Assembly (NCBI GenBank): GCA_963779325.1
Contig: CAVZXS010000037.1
Span: forward strand, 124,001-188,000
Source: CAVZXS01 sp963779325
Lineage (GTDB): Bacteria; Bacteroidota; Bacteroidia; Chitinophagales; Chitinophagaceae
Direction of reading: 5' to 3'
DNA: 64,000 nucleotides
The notes beneath the pieces are model-generated. The model did no database searches. It saw nothing but the letters and a program-made list of their open reading frames with translations, and was not told where the DNA came from. Numbering within the stretch: position 1 is the stretch's first letter; each line of letters starts with the position of its first letter. The position numbers and the translations under genes were made by a program. Positions 26,770 through 34,448 of the stretch are shown here, in pieces.

Positions 26770-27297
26770 GTGAAAAAACGAAAGACAATAGCTCTGGATT
26801 TCATAATTGACAGGCTTACAAACTCTATCCAAAACACAATTTCGGGAGATAGTTTTCAGACTGAGGTTTCTTTATTCACTAATGCAGATGCAAAGCTATT
26901 AACTAAGAAAGGTGGCTGGCAATTTAATTAGAAAACAGAGTTAGCAGATAATTCAAAGGAAGTTTACAAATTGACCATTGTCAGCAACCCCGATATTATT
27001 CAAGGTCTTATTAGTTTGACAATTCGTCCCGACCATATTTTGATGGATCTCGTTGAAAGTGCTCCTTTCAACATTGGTAAAAATAAATTATATGAAGGAG
27101 TTGCCGGGAATCTTGTTGCACATGCCTGCAAACTATCATTTCAGTATGGCTTTGAAGGGTTCGTATCATTTACGGCTAAGACCAGGCTTATTGAGCATTA
27201 TGAAAAAACATTAGGTGCTTATCATTTCGGTGGACACAGAATGATAATCCCGACTATATCAGCAGAAAAATTAGTTGAAAAATATTTTAAAAACTAA
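26770..27297 (+). pseudogene. GNAT-like acetyltransferase gene interrupted by one in-frame TAG
   Basis: One reading frame runs from GTG 26770 (VKKRKTIALDFIIDRL) to TAA 27295-27297 and is broken only by TAG at 26929-26931. Before it the protein reads KLLTKKGGWQFN, after it KTELADNSKEVYKLTIVSN, so the break is most simply a TGG-to-TAG change; the joined product would be about 175 residues. The second half (IIQGLISLTIRPDHILMDLV, NKLYEGVAGNLVAHACK, YGFEGFVSFTAKTRLIEHYEKTLGA) resembles a degenerate GNAT acetyltransferase fold known from small Bacteroidota proteins. An ATG at 26731 is also in frame. Alternatives are a sequencing error, readthrough, or internal restart at TTG or ATG after 26971. Confidence 0.82.
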
Positions 27298-27300
27298 AAA

Positions 27301-27483
27301 ATGGGACACATAAAAGAACCAAAAGGAGTTGACTTCATTATTAAAAGTGAGCCTATTACAGAAAGGGAACAAGCTGCTATCAGTGAGTATATCAAAAATT
27401 ACAAACTGAAACACTCCAAAAAAAAAACAGCTGCGATTAGAAAATCCGCAGGAGCCGGTTCTCGTAAGAAAGCTTTTGCATAA
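27301..27483 (+). CDS. Small basic partner protein of the GNAT-like gene
   Basis: The 60-residue product starts MGHIKEPKGVDFIIKSEPIT three bases after the GNAT-like stop codon. It has an ordered N-terminal half with a helix (EREQAAISEYIKNYKLKHSK) and a Lys/Arg/Ala-rich tail, and no signal or membrane segment. I recall similar MGHIKEPKGVDF proteins directly after this GNAT family in other Bacteroidota, but this needs a search. The tight spacing suggests translational coupling and joint function. A toxin-antitoxin or modifier-target pair is possible but unproven. Because the partner gene is broken, its present role is unclear. Confidence 0.75.
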   Translation: MGHIKEPKGVDFIIKSEPITEREQAAISEYIKNYKLKHSKKKTAAIRKSAGAGSRKKAFA

Positions 27484-27554
27484 CAAACTACCGTCAAGAT
27501 GTAAATCTATCTATATAGGCCATTTATGGACATGTTGTCAACCACCCGCAGCTC

Positions 27555-29804
27555 TTAAAAGAAAAAAGAAAATTTAAGTTTTGCAAAAAATGGAGTGCCG
27601 GGTGTAAAATGAATTTCTTCAATAGGGGCGGGTTCGTTTCTTAATCTTGACTCTGTGTTGAACTGCGATTCATTCCATTTTACATTAAACAGATTTTCTA
27701 CTGCAATGCCCAACTCATATTTTGGTTTGGTGTAGTTGATTGATAAATCCGTCACCGTATATCCTTTTGCAATCACCGAATTAGTTTCATTGGCCGGTCT
27801 GTCTTTCATGTAGCGGTATCGTATGCTTCCGTTCAATGCTTTTGCCGATTTCCAAACTAAACCGCCCGTGCCGGTTAGAGTAGGGGCAAGGGGTATAAAA
27901 TTTTCTCCTTTGGGGTTATCAATACTACGCGGTTTTGCAAAATTGATATTTATATCTGCAAAAAAGTATTTGCTGAATTGATAACGTGCAGAAAAATCAA
28001 TACCCGCTCTTCTTGTTTTACCCGCCGGTTCTACGATGCCTTCATCGCCAACATACACCAACTCTTGTGCTAAATACTGATACCACAGTGCCGCATTGAT
28101 AAGTAAGGAATGTGCGGGTTTTAAAAATATGCCGAGATCGGCGCCATAGGATGCAGGCAAAATATTCTTACTGTCACTATTTCCTGTTACAACCCTTGTG
28201 TCATTGGAATGAAATCCCTTGCCGGTTTTTACATAAAGCTGTGTGCTTTTATTAACCGTGTACTGAATATTAAACTTAGGGCTGTGAATTACTTTTGATC
28301 GCGAGGGCAATTGATGCTGCGCAATATTATCGTAGTAGTTGAAATTGAAATAATCTAACCGGTTACCGATATTGAATAACCATTTTCCCGTACTTATATT
28401 TTCATCTAAAAAAACAAAAGCGTTTGTTTCATTTATATTACCCAATTGTATACCGGAAAGCAAAACGGTTTTATTCAGCGTACTTGACAGTTCGCTGCCT
28501 TTTGTTTTGTCCGCACGAAAACCTGTTCCGTAAACCGATTTAAAGTTCCATCTGCCTTTATCCTTATCAAGAGAAAGTTTTGTTTGATAACCGAATAAAT
28601 CTCTCGACTCACGCTGCCTTATCTGATCTCCGTTCACGGGGTCATTTAAAAAGAAAGTAAAATTAGAAAATAAATTAAAATGGTATTTTGAGTAATAAAA
28701 ATGATTTTCAAGTGCGGCATTATTTTTTAAATCGGTGTGTAGTTTAACAGATGTATTTATTCTGCCGGTATAACCTCCTTCGGTATTATCAATAGCGCCG
28801 AAACGACTGATAAGCCCCGAGCGTACAGCCCGTCCGGGTATTTGCCCCGATGCATTCCATTTACTGTTGAAAGCGGAAGCAATAAAGGTGAGTTTATTAT
28901 TATCATTCAGTCTTGTATTTAATTTACCAAAAACATTAAAACGATTAAAATGCTGCGGTGATTCAAAGGGTCCGTCGGAATATAACAATTCGCTTGCTAC
29001 ATACGCATTCGTGCCTTTTTCTTTTTTTCTTTTACTTAAAAGATCTATCATAGCCAATCCGCGAATGGTATTGAACTGACCGGCTTCGAGCTTTACCATA
29101 TTTTTATTTAATGTATTTACGGTATTGAAATTGACATAACCCGCCGTAGCAAAGTTTCCCTGTTCACTGTAATAACTTCCCTTGCCGAAATCTACTTTAT
29201 CTACCAACTCGGGAATAAGAAAATGCAAATCGGCATAACCTTGTCCGTGTGCATGCGAAACCATATTAACGGGAATACCATCTGCAGCAATGGCTACATC
29301 GGTACCATGATCTATATCGAAGCCGCGTAAAAAAATTTGTTCAGCTTTGCCACCACCCTGGTGCTGACCGATAAACAAACCGGGCACGGTACGCAAAATA
29401 TCCTGCGATGATCTTACGGGTTGTTTATTTAAATCAATACGACTGATGGTATTGAAAGGCGTTACATCTGCATGCGATGCTATAATAACTTCTTCAAGGT
29501 TGATATTCCCTTTTTCCAGTTCAATTAAAACAAATTCTTTATCAATTGTTACGGTTTGGCTTTGATAACCGATATAACTTACTTTAATGGCTGCGCTGTC
29601 TTTATTACTTGCTGATTTTATATCAAACAAAAAACCGCCTGCATTATCTGTTAAAGTTGTGAGGCTATTATTTTGCAACTGAACAAAAGCTACTTCAAGC
29701 GGTTCCCTTGTATTTTTATCAATTACTTTGCCTGCAATTATTGTTTGCGCTTGAGCAAATAATGAGCTGAAAAACAAAAAGGAAAATAAGAATATTTTTT
29801 TCAT
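27555..29804 (-). CDS. TonB-dependent outer-membrane receptor
   Basis: The 749-residue protein has a signal peptide (MKKIFLFSFLFFSSLFAQAQ), an N-terminal carboxypeptidase-regulatory-like beta domain (IAGKVIDKNTREPLEVAFVQ to about residue 100), the plug (SSQDILRTVPGLFIGQ, IFLRGFDIDHGTDVAIAADG, about 115-225) and a 22-strand barrel ending in FFAKLKFSFFF with the aromatic last residue. The plug contains a histidine-bearing loop PVNMVSHAHGQGYADLHF, which could bind a metal. It imports a substrate using energy from TonB. It is the last gene of a minus-strand cluster with a TPR lipoprotein (10-bp gap) and two DUF4331 proteins. The substrate is unknown; metal uptake is a guess from the histidines. 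Confidence 0.93.
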   Translation of the reverse strand: MKKIFLFSFLFFSSLFAQAQTIIAGKVIDKNTREPLEVAFVQLQNNSLTTLTDNAGGFLFDIKSASNKDSAAIKVSYIGYQSQTVTIDKEFVLIELEKGNINLEEVIIASHADVTPFNTISRIDLNKQPVRSSQDILRTVPGLFIGQHQGGGKAEQIFLRGFDIDHGTDVAIAADGIPVNMVSHAHGQGYADLHFLIPELVDKVDFGKGSYYSEQGNFATAGYVNFNTVNTLNKNMVKLEAGQFNTIRGLAMIDLLSKRKKEKGTNAYVASELLYSDGPFESPQHFNRFNVFGKLNTRLNDNNKLTFIASAFNSKWNASGQIPGRAVRSGLISRFGAIDNTEGGYTGRINTSVKLHTDLKNNAALENHFYYSKYHFNLFSNFTFFLNDPVNGDQIRQRESRDLFGYQTKLSLDKDKGRWNFKSVYGTGFRADKTKGSELSSTLNKTVLLSGIQLGNINETNAFVFLDENISTGKWLFNIGNRLDYFNFNYYDNIAQHQLPSRSKVIHSPKFNIQYTVNKSTQLYVKTGKGFHSNDTRVVTGNSDSKNILPASYGADLGIFLKPAHSLLINAALWYQYLAQELVYVGDEGIVEPAGKTRRAGIDFSARYQFSKYFFADININFAKPRSIDNPKGENFIPLAPTLTGTGGLVWKSAKALNGSIRYRYMKDRPANETNSVIAKGYTVTDLSINYTKPKYELGIAVENLFNVKWNESQFNTESRLRNEPAPIEEIHFTPGTPFFAKLKFSFFF

Positions 29805-29814
29805 CGTAATTGAC

Positions 29815-31116
29815 TTAAAGGTTGTTCAGTGTATTTTTTGCTTCCGCCGTTTTTACAGGACCAATTTCAAAACTGCTTTCCAATACATCTTCCAAAAATT
29901 CCTTTGCCTTATCTTTTTTGCCGGCTGCATTGTAAATAACTCCCAATCTGAATAATACATCAGGCTCGAAACATTTGTTGGTTACATAATTTTGTGCCGT
30001 TGTAAAAGCTCTATCCGTATCGCCATTTTTGTAATACGCCCATGCTAACCAACTCATCGTTTCGGGAGTAGGGCGGCTGTCTGCTTCTTTTTGAGCTATG
30101 AACAGGGCTTTGGCAGGCTCATTCAACTCATCGACATAAATATCAAAAAGATATTTGTTGTACATGGCCCCGTACTTTGGCTGTTGGGCTTCCTGCAAAA
30201 AAAGATTTAATTGATTTTCTTTTTCTTTTTTTTCACCTTCAAATTCCGCTATGTCGGCCATCATCAAATAGAGATCGGGCATTTTTGTTTTAGATAAAAT
30301 GAAATTCAGTATTCGTTTTGCTTCAGCAGCATTTTTATCATGTGCATATGCTATATATGCAATGCCTTTGAGGCAATAAAGGTTAGCGCTGTCTCTTCTT
30401 AAAACATTCAGGTAAGCATCGTAAGATTCTTCAATACGACCTGCATGACCGTACATATCCGCAAGATTGGATAAAGCCCATGCGTAAGGCGATTTTTTAT
30501 TTATTCCTTTTACTTTTTCGAAAGCTTTTTCCATCCATTCTATCGCTTTATCCAAATTACCTTTATGATCTTCTAACTTTGCTTTGCGAATCATATAATC
30601 AAAATTGCCCGGCGTATTTACCCTGTTCAGTTTATTGGAAGCCTCATAATAAAGACCTAACTCCATACCCGCATCAAATTTTAACAGGTTGGTCGTGTAT
30701 TCGGCTCCGCCGTTTTTAATTGCGGCCTCGGTATAGTTATACGCATCCTGAAAACGATGTTGTGTAATGGCGTTTTGCGAAAGCGAATAATAAATCTCCG
30801 GATTTTTATAATTCATTTTGGCATTGCTGCGCCAAAATAATGAGTCGGCTAATTTTACATCTTCTACCTCGCCGTGCAGTTTGAAACGTTGCAGGCAGTT
30901 AAACCCCAACTCCAGCATATTCACAAAACTGCCCGTGTCCTCACGCAGTTTATTTTCCCAAAAATTAATTTCGTAATTGTTTTTTGTAATTTCTTTTTCG
31001 TGATAAGTATCGTTAAGAAAAGCATTGTATTCAGCAGGATGAGCAATACTTTTGTTTTTTGAACAAGAAATAAAAAAGAGTGCGATAAGTGTTGTAAATA
31101 AGAATGTCTTTTTCAT
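29815..31116 (-). CDS. TPR-repeat lipoprotein
   Basis: ATG at 31116 gives a lipoprotein signal peptide (MKKTFLFTTLIALFFISCSK, Cys18) and a 433-residue product; the open frame extends 114 bp further upstream but without a plausible N-terminus. About eight helical TPR-type repeats follow (for example GNLDKAIEWMEKAFEKV, SPYAWALSNLADMYGHAG, PDVLFRLGVIYNAAGKKDKA). It should be a periplasmic or outer-membrane scaffold. It lies 10 bp upstream of the TonB receptor gene in the same operon, so it may assist receptor assembly or substrate delivery. No catalytic motif is visible. Confidence 0.88.
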   Translation of the reverse strand: MKKTFLFTTLIALFFISCSKNKSIAHPAEYNAFLNDTYHEKEITKNNYEINFWENKLREDTGSFVNMLELGFNCLQRFKLHGEVEDVKLADSLFWRSNAKMNYKNPEIYYSLSQNAITQHRFQDAYNYTEAAIKNGGAEYTTNLLKFDAGMELGLYYEASNKLNRVNTPGNFDYMIRKAKLEDHKGNLDKAIEWMEKAFEKVKGINKKSPYAWALSNLADMYGHAGRIEESYDAYLNVLRRDSANLYCLKGIAYIAYAHDKNAAEAKRILNFILSKTKMPDLYLMMADIAEFEGEKKEKENQLNLFLQEAQQPKYGAMYNKYLFDIYVDELNEPAKALFIAQKEADSRPTPETMSWLAWAYYKNGDTDRAFTTAQNYVTNKCFEPDVLFRLGVIYNAAGKKDKAKEFLEDVLESSFEIGPVKTAEAKNTLNNL

Positions 31117-31275
31117 AATAGTTGATTGTGCATACATATACGGGAAAATGAAAGCCTTGGATTTAGCAAAAGGAAACGCTCCTGTCCAAGGGCTTAATGC
31201 CGTTGAAGGGAGCGTCGCCAATGCAGTCATATAGTCCGCAGGATCCTGTGGATAGCACTGTCGCCGGTTAAAAAA

Positions 31276-31809
31276 CTAAAAAGGAGCTGCCATGTAAGGG
31301 AATGTGATGAGAAATGGTTTATCATTTGTATTTACATTGTCTTTCGTTAAGCCCGGGTTTGATGCACCTGTGGGCCCGCCGAAAATCAGTAACAATTCTG
31401 TATCAATTACATCATCATTCAATGCTCTGCCGGTTAATACATTTGTACCGTCAAAAAAAGTTGATTTCCCGTTGAGCTTTACATTCAATACATCGGTAAC
31501 CAATAAGCCGGCGAAAGTTGCTTTATCCTGGCCCAGTGCATTACTTGTATAACCAAAGCCGGTCAATACATTTTGAAACTGCGCATTGAACGCAGCATTC
31601 ATTGCAGAAGGCGTGGTTGTATTAAACTCATTTTTGCGGGCTGAATTGACAAACACCGTATTGATTGCGGGACGGGCCATTTGATCATTTTGTGTAAAAG
31701 TGCCGCTCACATCAAAATTATCATTCGGGGTTTTATCTTTTTTGCAACTTGCAAATACAACTGTAAGTGCAAGCGCCGCTACAATTGAATATTTATTTAT
31801 GCGAATCAT
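31276..31809 (-). CDS. DUF4331-related lipoprotein (C-terminal-half type)
   Basis: The 177-residue product has a lipoprotein signal peptide with lipobox FASC (Cys22) and a lysine-rich linker (KKDKTPNDN). The mature part (QMARPAINTVFVNSARKNEF, FAGLLVTDVLNVKLNG, ALNDDVIDTELLLIFGG) corresponds to the C-terminal portion of DUF4331 proteins, where a conserved RPAINTVF block precedes the end. The preceding gene codes for the N-terminal portion. It seems that one domain is shared between two exported proteins, each with its own signal. The 159 bp to the TPR gene contain a near-palindrome at 31236-31251 but no gene. Function unknown. Confidence 0.82.
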   Translation of the reverse strand: MIRINKYSIVAALALTVVFASCKKDKTPNDNFDVSGTFTQNDQMARPAINTVFVNSARKNEFNTTTPSAMNAAFNAQFQNVLTGFGYTSNALGQDKATFAGLLVTDVLNVKLNGKSTFFDGTNVLTGRALNDDVIDTELLLIFGGPTGASNPGLTKDNVNTNDKPFLITFPYMAAPF

Positions 31810-31843
31810 TGTTATAAGTTTTAAAGTTTTTGAAATCGGTTAA

Positions 31844-32521
31844 TTATTTTGTTTTTGTTTCGCACCAGTAATTCACTGAAGCACCGGTACCCAATAATGC
31901 CTTTGGCAATTCAATAACCAGCGACATTACATTGGTACCTGCAAATGTGTCAACACCCGGGCTGCGGAAACTTGTTTGCGTACCGGCGATGATTTCTCTG
32001 AATCGTACCAAATCAAAGAAGAAAGGATCATCTCGCGGGCCGGCAAAAATTTTAATGGCTCCGTTTGCTCCGCTGCCGACAATCGGCGCCGCGCCGTAAG
32101 GTGTTACCTGTGTTTCGGTAAAAGAGTTGGCTGTCAGTACAGTACTTGTTGTACCTTTTACCGCAGGCGCTACGGGCCCGTAAGCTCTTACTTTACCGTT
32201 TTGTATCAGGAACTGAATCACCAAGTCTTCTACATTATCGCCGGTGTTGTCAATGTTCATCTCGTACATTACGTTGTTGGGAAATGTAGCGGTAGCGGAT
32301 GCCGCAGGGCTCATTAATCCCTGTACATTGCATACTAAAACCATTTTACTGTTGTCCGCAGGACTTTGAAAAGCATACACGTCGGTAATGTCATTACCCA
32401 AGCTTGTGCTGTTAGGTCCTGTTATTGCAGGCGCATCAATATGATCGGCTGCGAATAATACACCGCCGAGAACGATAGCTGCGGAAGCTATACCGGCGAT
32501 TAATTTGTTTCTCTTTTTCAT
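31844..32521 (-). CDS. DUF4331 domain protein, exported
   Basis: The 225-residue protein has an N-terminal signal or anchor (KKRNKLIAGIASAAIVLGGV) without a lipobox cysteine. The following ADHIDAPAITGPNSTSLGND is the start typical of DUF4331, then DVYAFQSPADNSKMVLVCNV, YEMNIDNTGDNVEDLVIQFL and IFAGPRDDPFFFDLVRFREI, all family landmarks. The conserved DHxDAP and RDDPFFFD suggest metal or ligand binding. It is the first intact gene of the DUF4331-DUF4331-TPR-TonB receptor cluster, with a 34-bp gap to the second DUF4331 gene. A surface or periplasmic ligand-binding role linked to the receptor is inferred. Confidence 0.86.
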   Translation of the reverse strand: MKKRNKLIAGIASAAIVLGGVLFAADHIDAPAITGPNSTSLGNDITDVYAFQSPADNSKMVLVCNVQGLMSPAASATATFPNNVMYEMNIDNTGDNVEDLVIQFLIQNGKVRAYGPVAPAVKGTTSTVLTANSFTETQVTPYGAAPIVGSGANGAIKIFAGPRDDPFFFDLVRFREIIAGTQTSFRSPGVDTFAGTNVMSLVIELPKALLGTGASVNYWCETKTK

Positions 32522-32639
32522 TTTGTTTTTTGATTTTGCCCGTCCGGCTAATGCCCTTCAGGCGGGGTTAAAAATTTTATATATGGAAGAGTTACGGGAT
32601 TAAAATGCTGTTGGATCATTTTTTATTAATTTTTTTTAA

Positions 32640-32664
32640 AGAAGGGCCGGTAGAAACCGGCCCC
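32640..32664 (-). terminator. Hairpin after the decayed fasciclin gene
   Basis: On the minus strand GGGCCGGT, a TTCT loop and ACCGGCCC (plus coordinates 32644-32663) are followed by TTCTTT. It lies 14 bp after the last stop codon of the fasciclin remnant and probably ended that transcript. The T-run is weak. The remaining 32522-32639 probably holds the DUF4331 promoter, not resolved. Confidence 0.55.
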
Positions 32665-32677
32665 GATTAACCAACTG

Positions 32678-32882
32678 CTATTTGGACATCACTACATTAT
32701 TAAACATGACTGATACCATTACTTTGGTATATATTTTTGATAGTAACGGAAGCGCTGCCGCATTTTTCATCTGTAATAATTAATTCTTTTCCTTTTATGC
32801 AAAACCACAGCTTGCCGCCCGCAACGGTTGCCGGTTCCGCTTTACCGTTTCCTTTTTTACTAAGCGTTGCAATTGTTTTTAA
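32678..32882 (-). pseudogene. Decayed fasciclin (FAS1) domain gene, C-terminal remnant
   Basis: Sixty codons are open from 32882 down to a TAA at 32700-32702: LKTIATLSKKGNGKAEPATV, then AGGKLWFCIKGKELIITDEK and ASVTIKNIYQSNGISHV. This matches the end of FAS1 domains, which finish ..VTI.dv.qSNGvIHVIDnVVMPK. After HV the sequence continues in the next frame as NNVVMSK and a stop codon at 32678-32680, so a 2-nt loss in the Ile codon caused a frameshift. There is no start codon: a TGA precedes at 32883-32885 and no N-terminal FAS1 half is recognisable. It is read in the same direction as the DUF4331 cluster. Confidence 0.75.
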
Positions 32883-32995
32883 TCAATCGCAGTAATATGT
32901 ACGGAACTTCGGAAAGGCCGGATTAATAAAAATATTTTTTATTTGCCGGAAATAAATTGAGGAATAAAACAGTAATTTCATTTTTTGCAAAAAAG

Positions 32996-33111
32996 AGGCT
33001 TGAGAAGACGTTTAAAAATGATTTCAACATGGTAGCTGTTGGCGAGTACGCCAACTATGACAACTAAGAAAGCGAACTCAACAAATCATTTTTAAACGTC
33101 TTCTCAAGCCT
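32996..33111. repeat. 116-bp element with perfect 29-bp inverted arms
   Basis: The arms 32996-33024 and 33083-33111 are perfectly complementary over 29 bp. The 58-bp interior carries a second stem GTTGGCG-AGTA-CGCCAAC (33038-33055) and a 12-codon open frame ATG..TAA at 33030-33068 (MVAVGEYANYDN). In the other direction the whole element is open and hydrophobic (EFAFLVVIVGVLANSYHVE). It lies 32 bp before the EVE gene. No T-run or target-site duplication is obvious. Possibilities: small mobile element, structured RNA, or transcription stop for minus-strand reading. Confidence 0.8.
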
Positions 33112-33143
33112 GAATTCATCAATAACTAAATTTTAAAACAACT

Positions 33144-33557
33144 ATGGCATACTGGCTTGTAAAATCAGAACCCTTTAAATACAGTTGGGAACAGTTTGAA
33201 AAAGACAAGGAAACCGATTGGACAGGTGTACGCAACTATGCGGCACGTATTCATTTGCGGGCTATGAAGAAAGGCGACGAAGTATTTTTTTACCACAGCA
33301 ATGAAGGCCTCGAGATTGTGGGCATTGCCAAAGTAAAGAAGGAAGCATACCGCGATGCTACTGCCGGCGATGATGACCGTTGGGTAGCAGTAGACCTAAA
33401 GCCGTATAAAAAAATGAAGAAGCCCGTAAGTCTAACCCAATTAAAAGCTGATAAGCGATTAAAGGATATGGCGCTGATAAAAATAGGAAGGTTATCGGTT
33501 TCTCCGGTTAGCGATAACGAGTATAAAGCGATTATGGAAATGGGGGAGATGAAATAA
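33144..33557 (+). CDS. EVE domain protein
   Basis: The 137-residue protein is a complete EVE domain, related to the PUA fold and to the YTH readers of modified RNA. Landmarks are YWLVKSEPFKYSWEQF, DWTGVRNYAARIHLRAM, GDEVFFYHSN, EIVGIAKVKKEAY, WVAVDLKPYKKMKKPVSL and LIKIGRLSVSPVS. The family binds modified bases in DNA or RNA, and bacterial members sometimes sit in restriction systems; no such system is present here, so a general housekeeping role is more likely. It lies directly downstream of the 116-bp inverted element, which may carry or influence its promoter. Confidence 0.93.
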   Translation: MAYWLVKSEPFKYSWEQFEKDKETDWTGVRNYAARIHLRAMKKGDEVFFYHSNEGLEIVGIAKVKKEAYRDATAGDDDRWVAVDLKPYKKMKKPVSLTQLKADKRLKDMALIKIGRLSVSPVSDNEYKAIMEMGEMK

Positions 33558-33611
33558 AACTTGGTTAAACTTTCAGAAACTTAACACAATTCATTTATTA
33601 AACCTTAAAAT

Positions 33612-33983
33612 ATGCAAATAAGAGTTACACTGTTTCTATTACTGTTTAGTTTCAGTATCAGCGGGTGTAAGAATGAAACAAAAAGCGTTCTTACTGAACA
33701 GGAGAAAAGGGTCTTAGACAGTTTGGGATTTGACAAAGAAATTGTAAACGATGTGAAATTAAAGATTAATCAGCCTTTTAGTGTGATGGCCTCTGAAAAC
33801 AAAACCGGTATGGAAATACCAAAACATATGTTGCCTGTTATGTTGTATTTTAAAGTCGAGAAATCATTGAATACCGATTTTATTGAAGATATAAAAGCAA
33901 AAAATAATTCAAAAAGAGGATACAACGTTTATTCAGTCGACCAAAATGACGGCAAATTAACAATCATCATCAGTAAACTTTAA
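33612..33983 (+). CDS. Small lipoprotein of unknown function
   Basis: The 123-residue product has a lipoprotein signal peptide (MQIRVTLFLLLFSFSISGC, Cys19). The mature part is Lys/Glu-rich (VLTEQEKRVLDSLGFDKEIV, VKLKINQPFSVM) with a C-terminal beta-like GYNVYSVDQNDGKLTIIIS. No family is recognised. It is followed after 10 bp by a membrane-protein gene, so the two are probably co-transcribed. The pair lies between the EVE gene and the sirtuin gene on the same strand. Confidence 0.78.
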   Translation: MQIRVTLFLLLFSFSISGCKNETKSVLTEQEKRVLDSLGFDKEIVNDVKLKINQPFSVMASENKTGMEIPKHMLPVMLYFKVEKSLNTDFIEDIKAKNNSKRGYNVYSVDQNDGKLTIIISKL

Positions 33984-33993
33984 TTTTTAAAGA

Positions 33994-34419
33994 ATGATTA
34001 AATTCGAATCTATTAAGGAATATTATCTTAACAAAGGTTTTAGCGAAGACAATATTGATTATGTTATAAATGCTGTAAAAGACGGATCAAAAAGAGAACA
34101 TATTATTGAAAGCCTTACGGCCGACTATAGAGGAATGAGTCATGAAAATGCATCCAACTTATTAAATAGTGTATATGGTGTGAGTGGAGGTGAGTTTAAA
34201 AAAGAAAACAGGGGAGGATATCTTTACGGTGCATTTTTTTTACTATTTGGTTTGTCCTATTCAATTTATATTTTTTTTACATTCCGGAATGGCGGCACTT
34301 TTATACGGCCTGTCATAGTTTTTGCTCTTGCAGGCATTGGAGTTTTAGGCGGCATTGGATTTATTGTAAAATCTGCTACAGGAAAATACCGGGATACCGA
34401 CGAGCCGTTTAATGATTAA
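33994..34419 (+). CDS. Small membrane protein with helical N-terminus
   Basis: The 141-residue protein has a soluble helical N-terminal half (MIKFESIKEYYLNKGFSEDN, then HIIESLTADYRGMSHENASN), a Gly-rich turn and two membrane helices (YGAFFLLFGLSYSIYIFF and PVIVFALAGIGVLGGIGFIV), with a short charged tail. The first half could be a helix-turn-helix-like or UBA-like fold, but no known family is recognised. It is probably translated with the preceding lipoprotein. Function unknown. Confidence 0.78.
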   Translation: MIKFESIKEYYLNKGFSEDNIDYVINAVKDGSKREHIIESLTADYRGMSHENASNLLNSVYGVSGGEFKKENRGGYLYGAFFLLFGLSYSIYIFFTFRNGGTFIRPVIVFALAGIGVLGGIGFIVKSATGKYRDTDEPFND

Positions 34420-34448
34420 AAAACCGTTTCTATTATCTACGATTATAT

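Noticed and set aside
31117..31230. N-terminal extension of the TPR lipoprotein (MTALATLPSTALSPW...)
   Set aside because: The frame is open, but ATG 31116 gives a proper lipoprotein signal peptide, and the extension has no fitting character.
32702..32730. Hairpin ATACCA/TGGTAT as a terminator
   Set aside because: It lies within the readable part of the fasciclin remnant (codons for IYQSNGI), so the symmetry is best explained by coding sequence.
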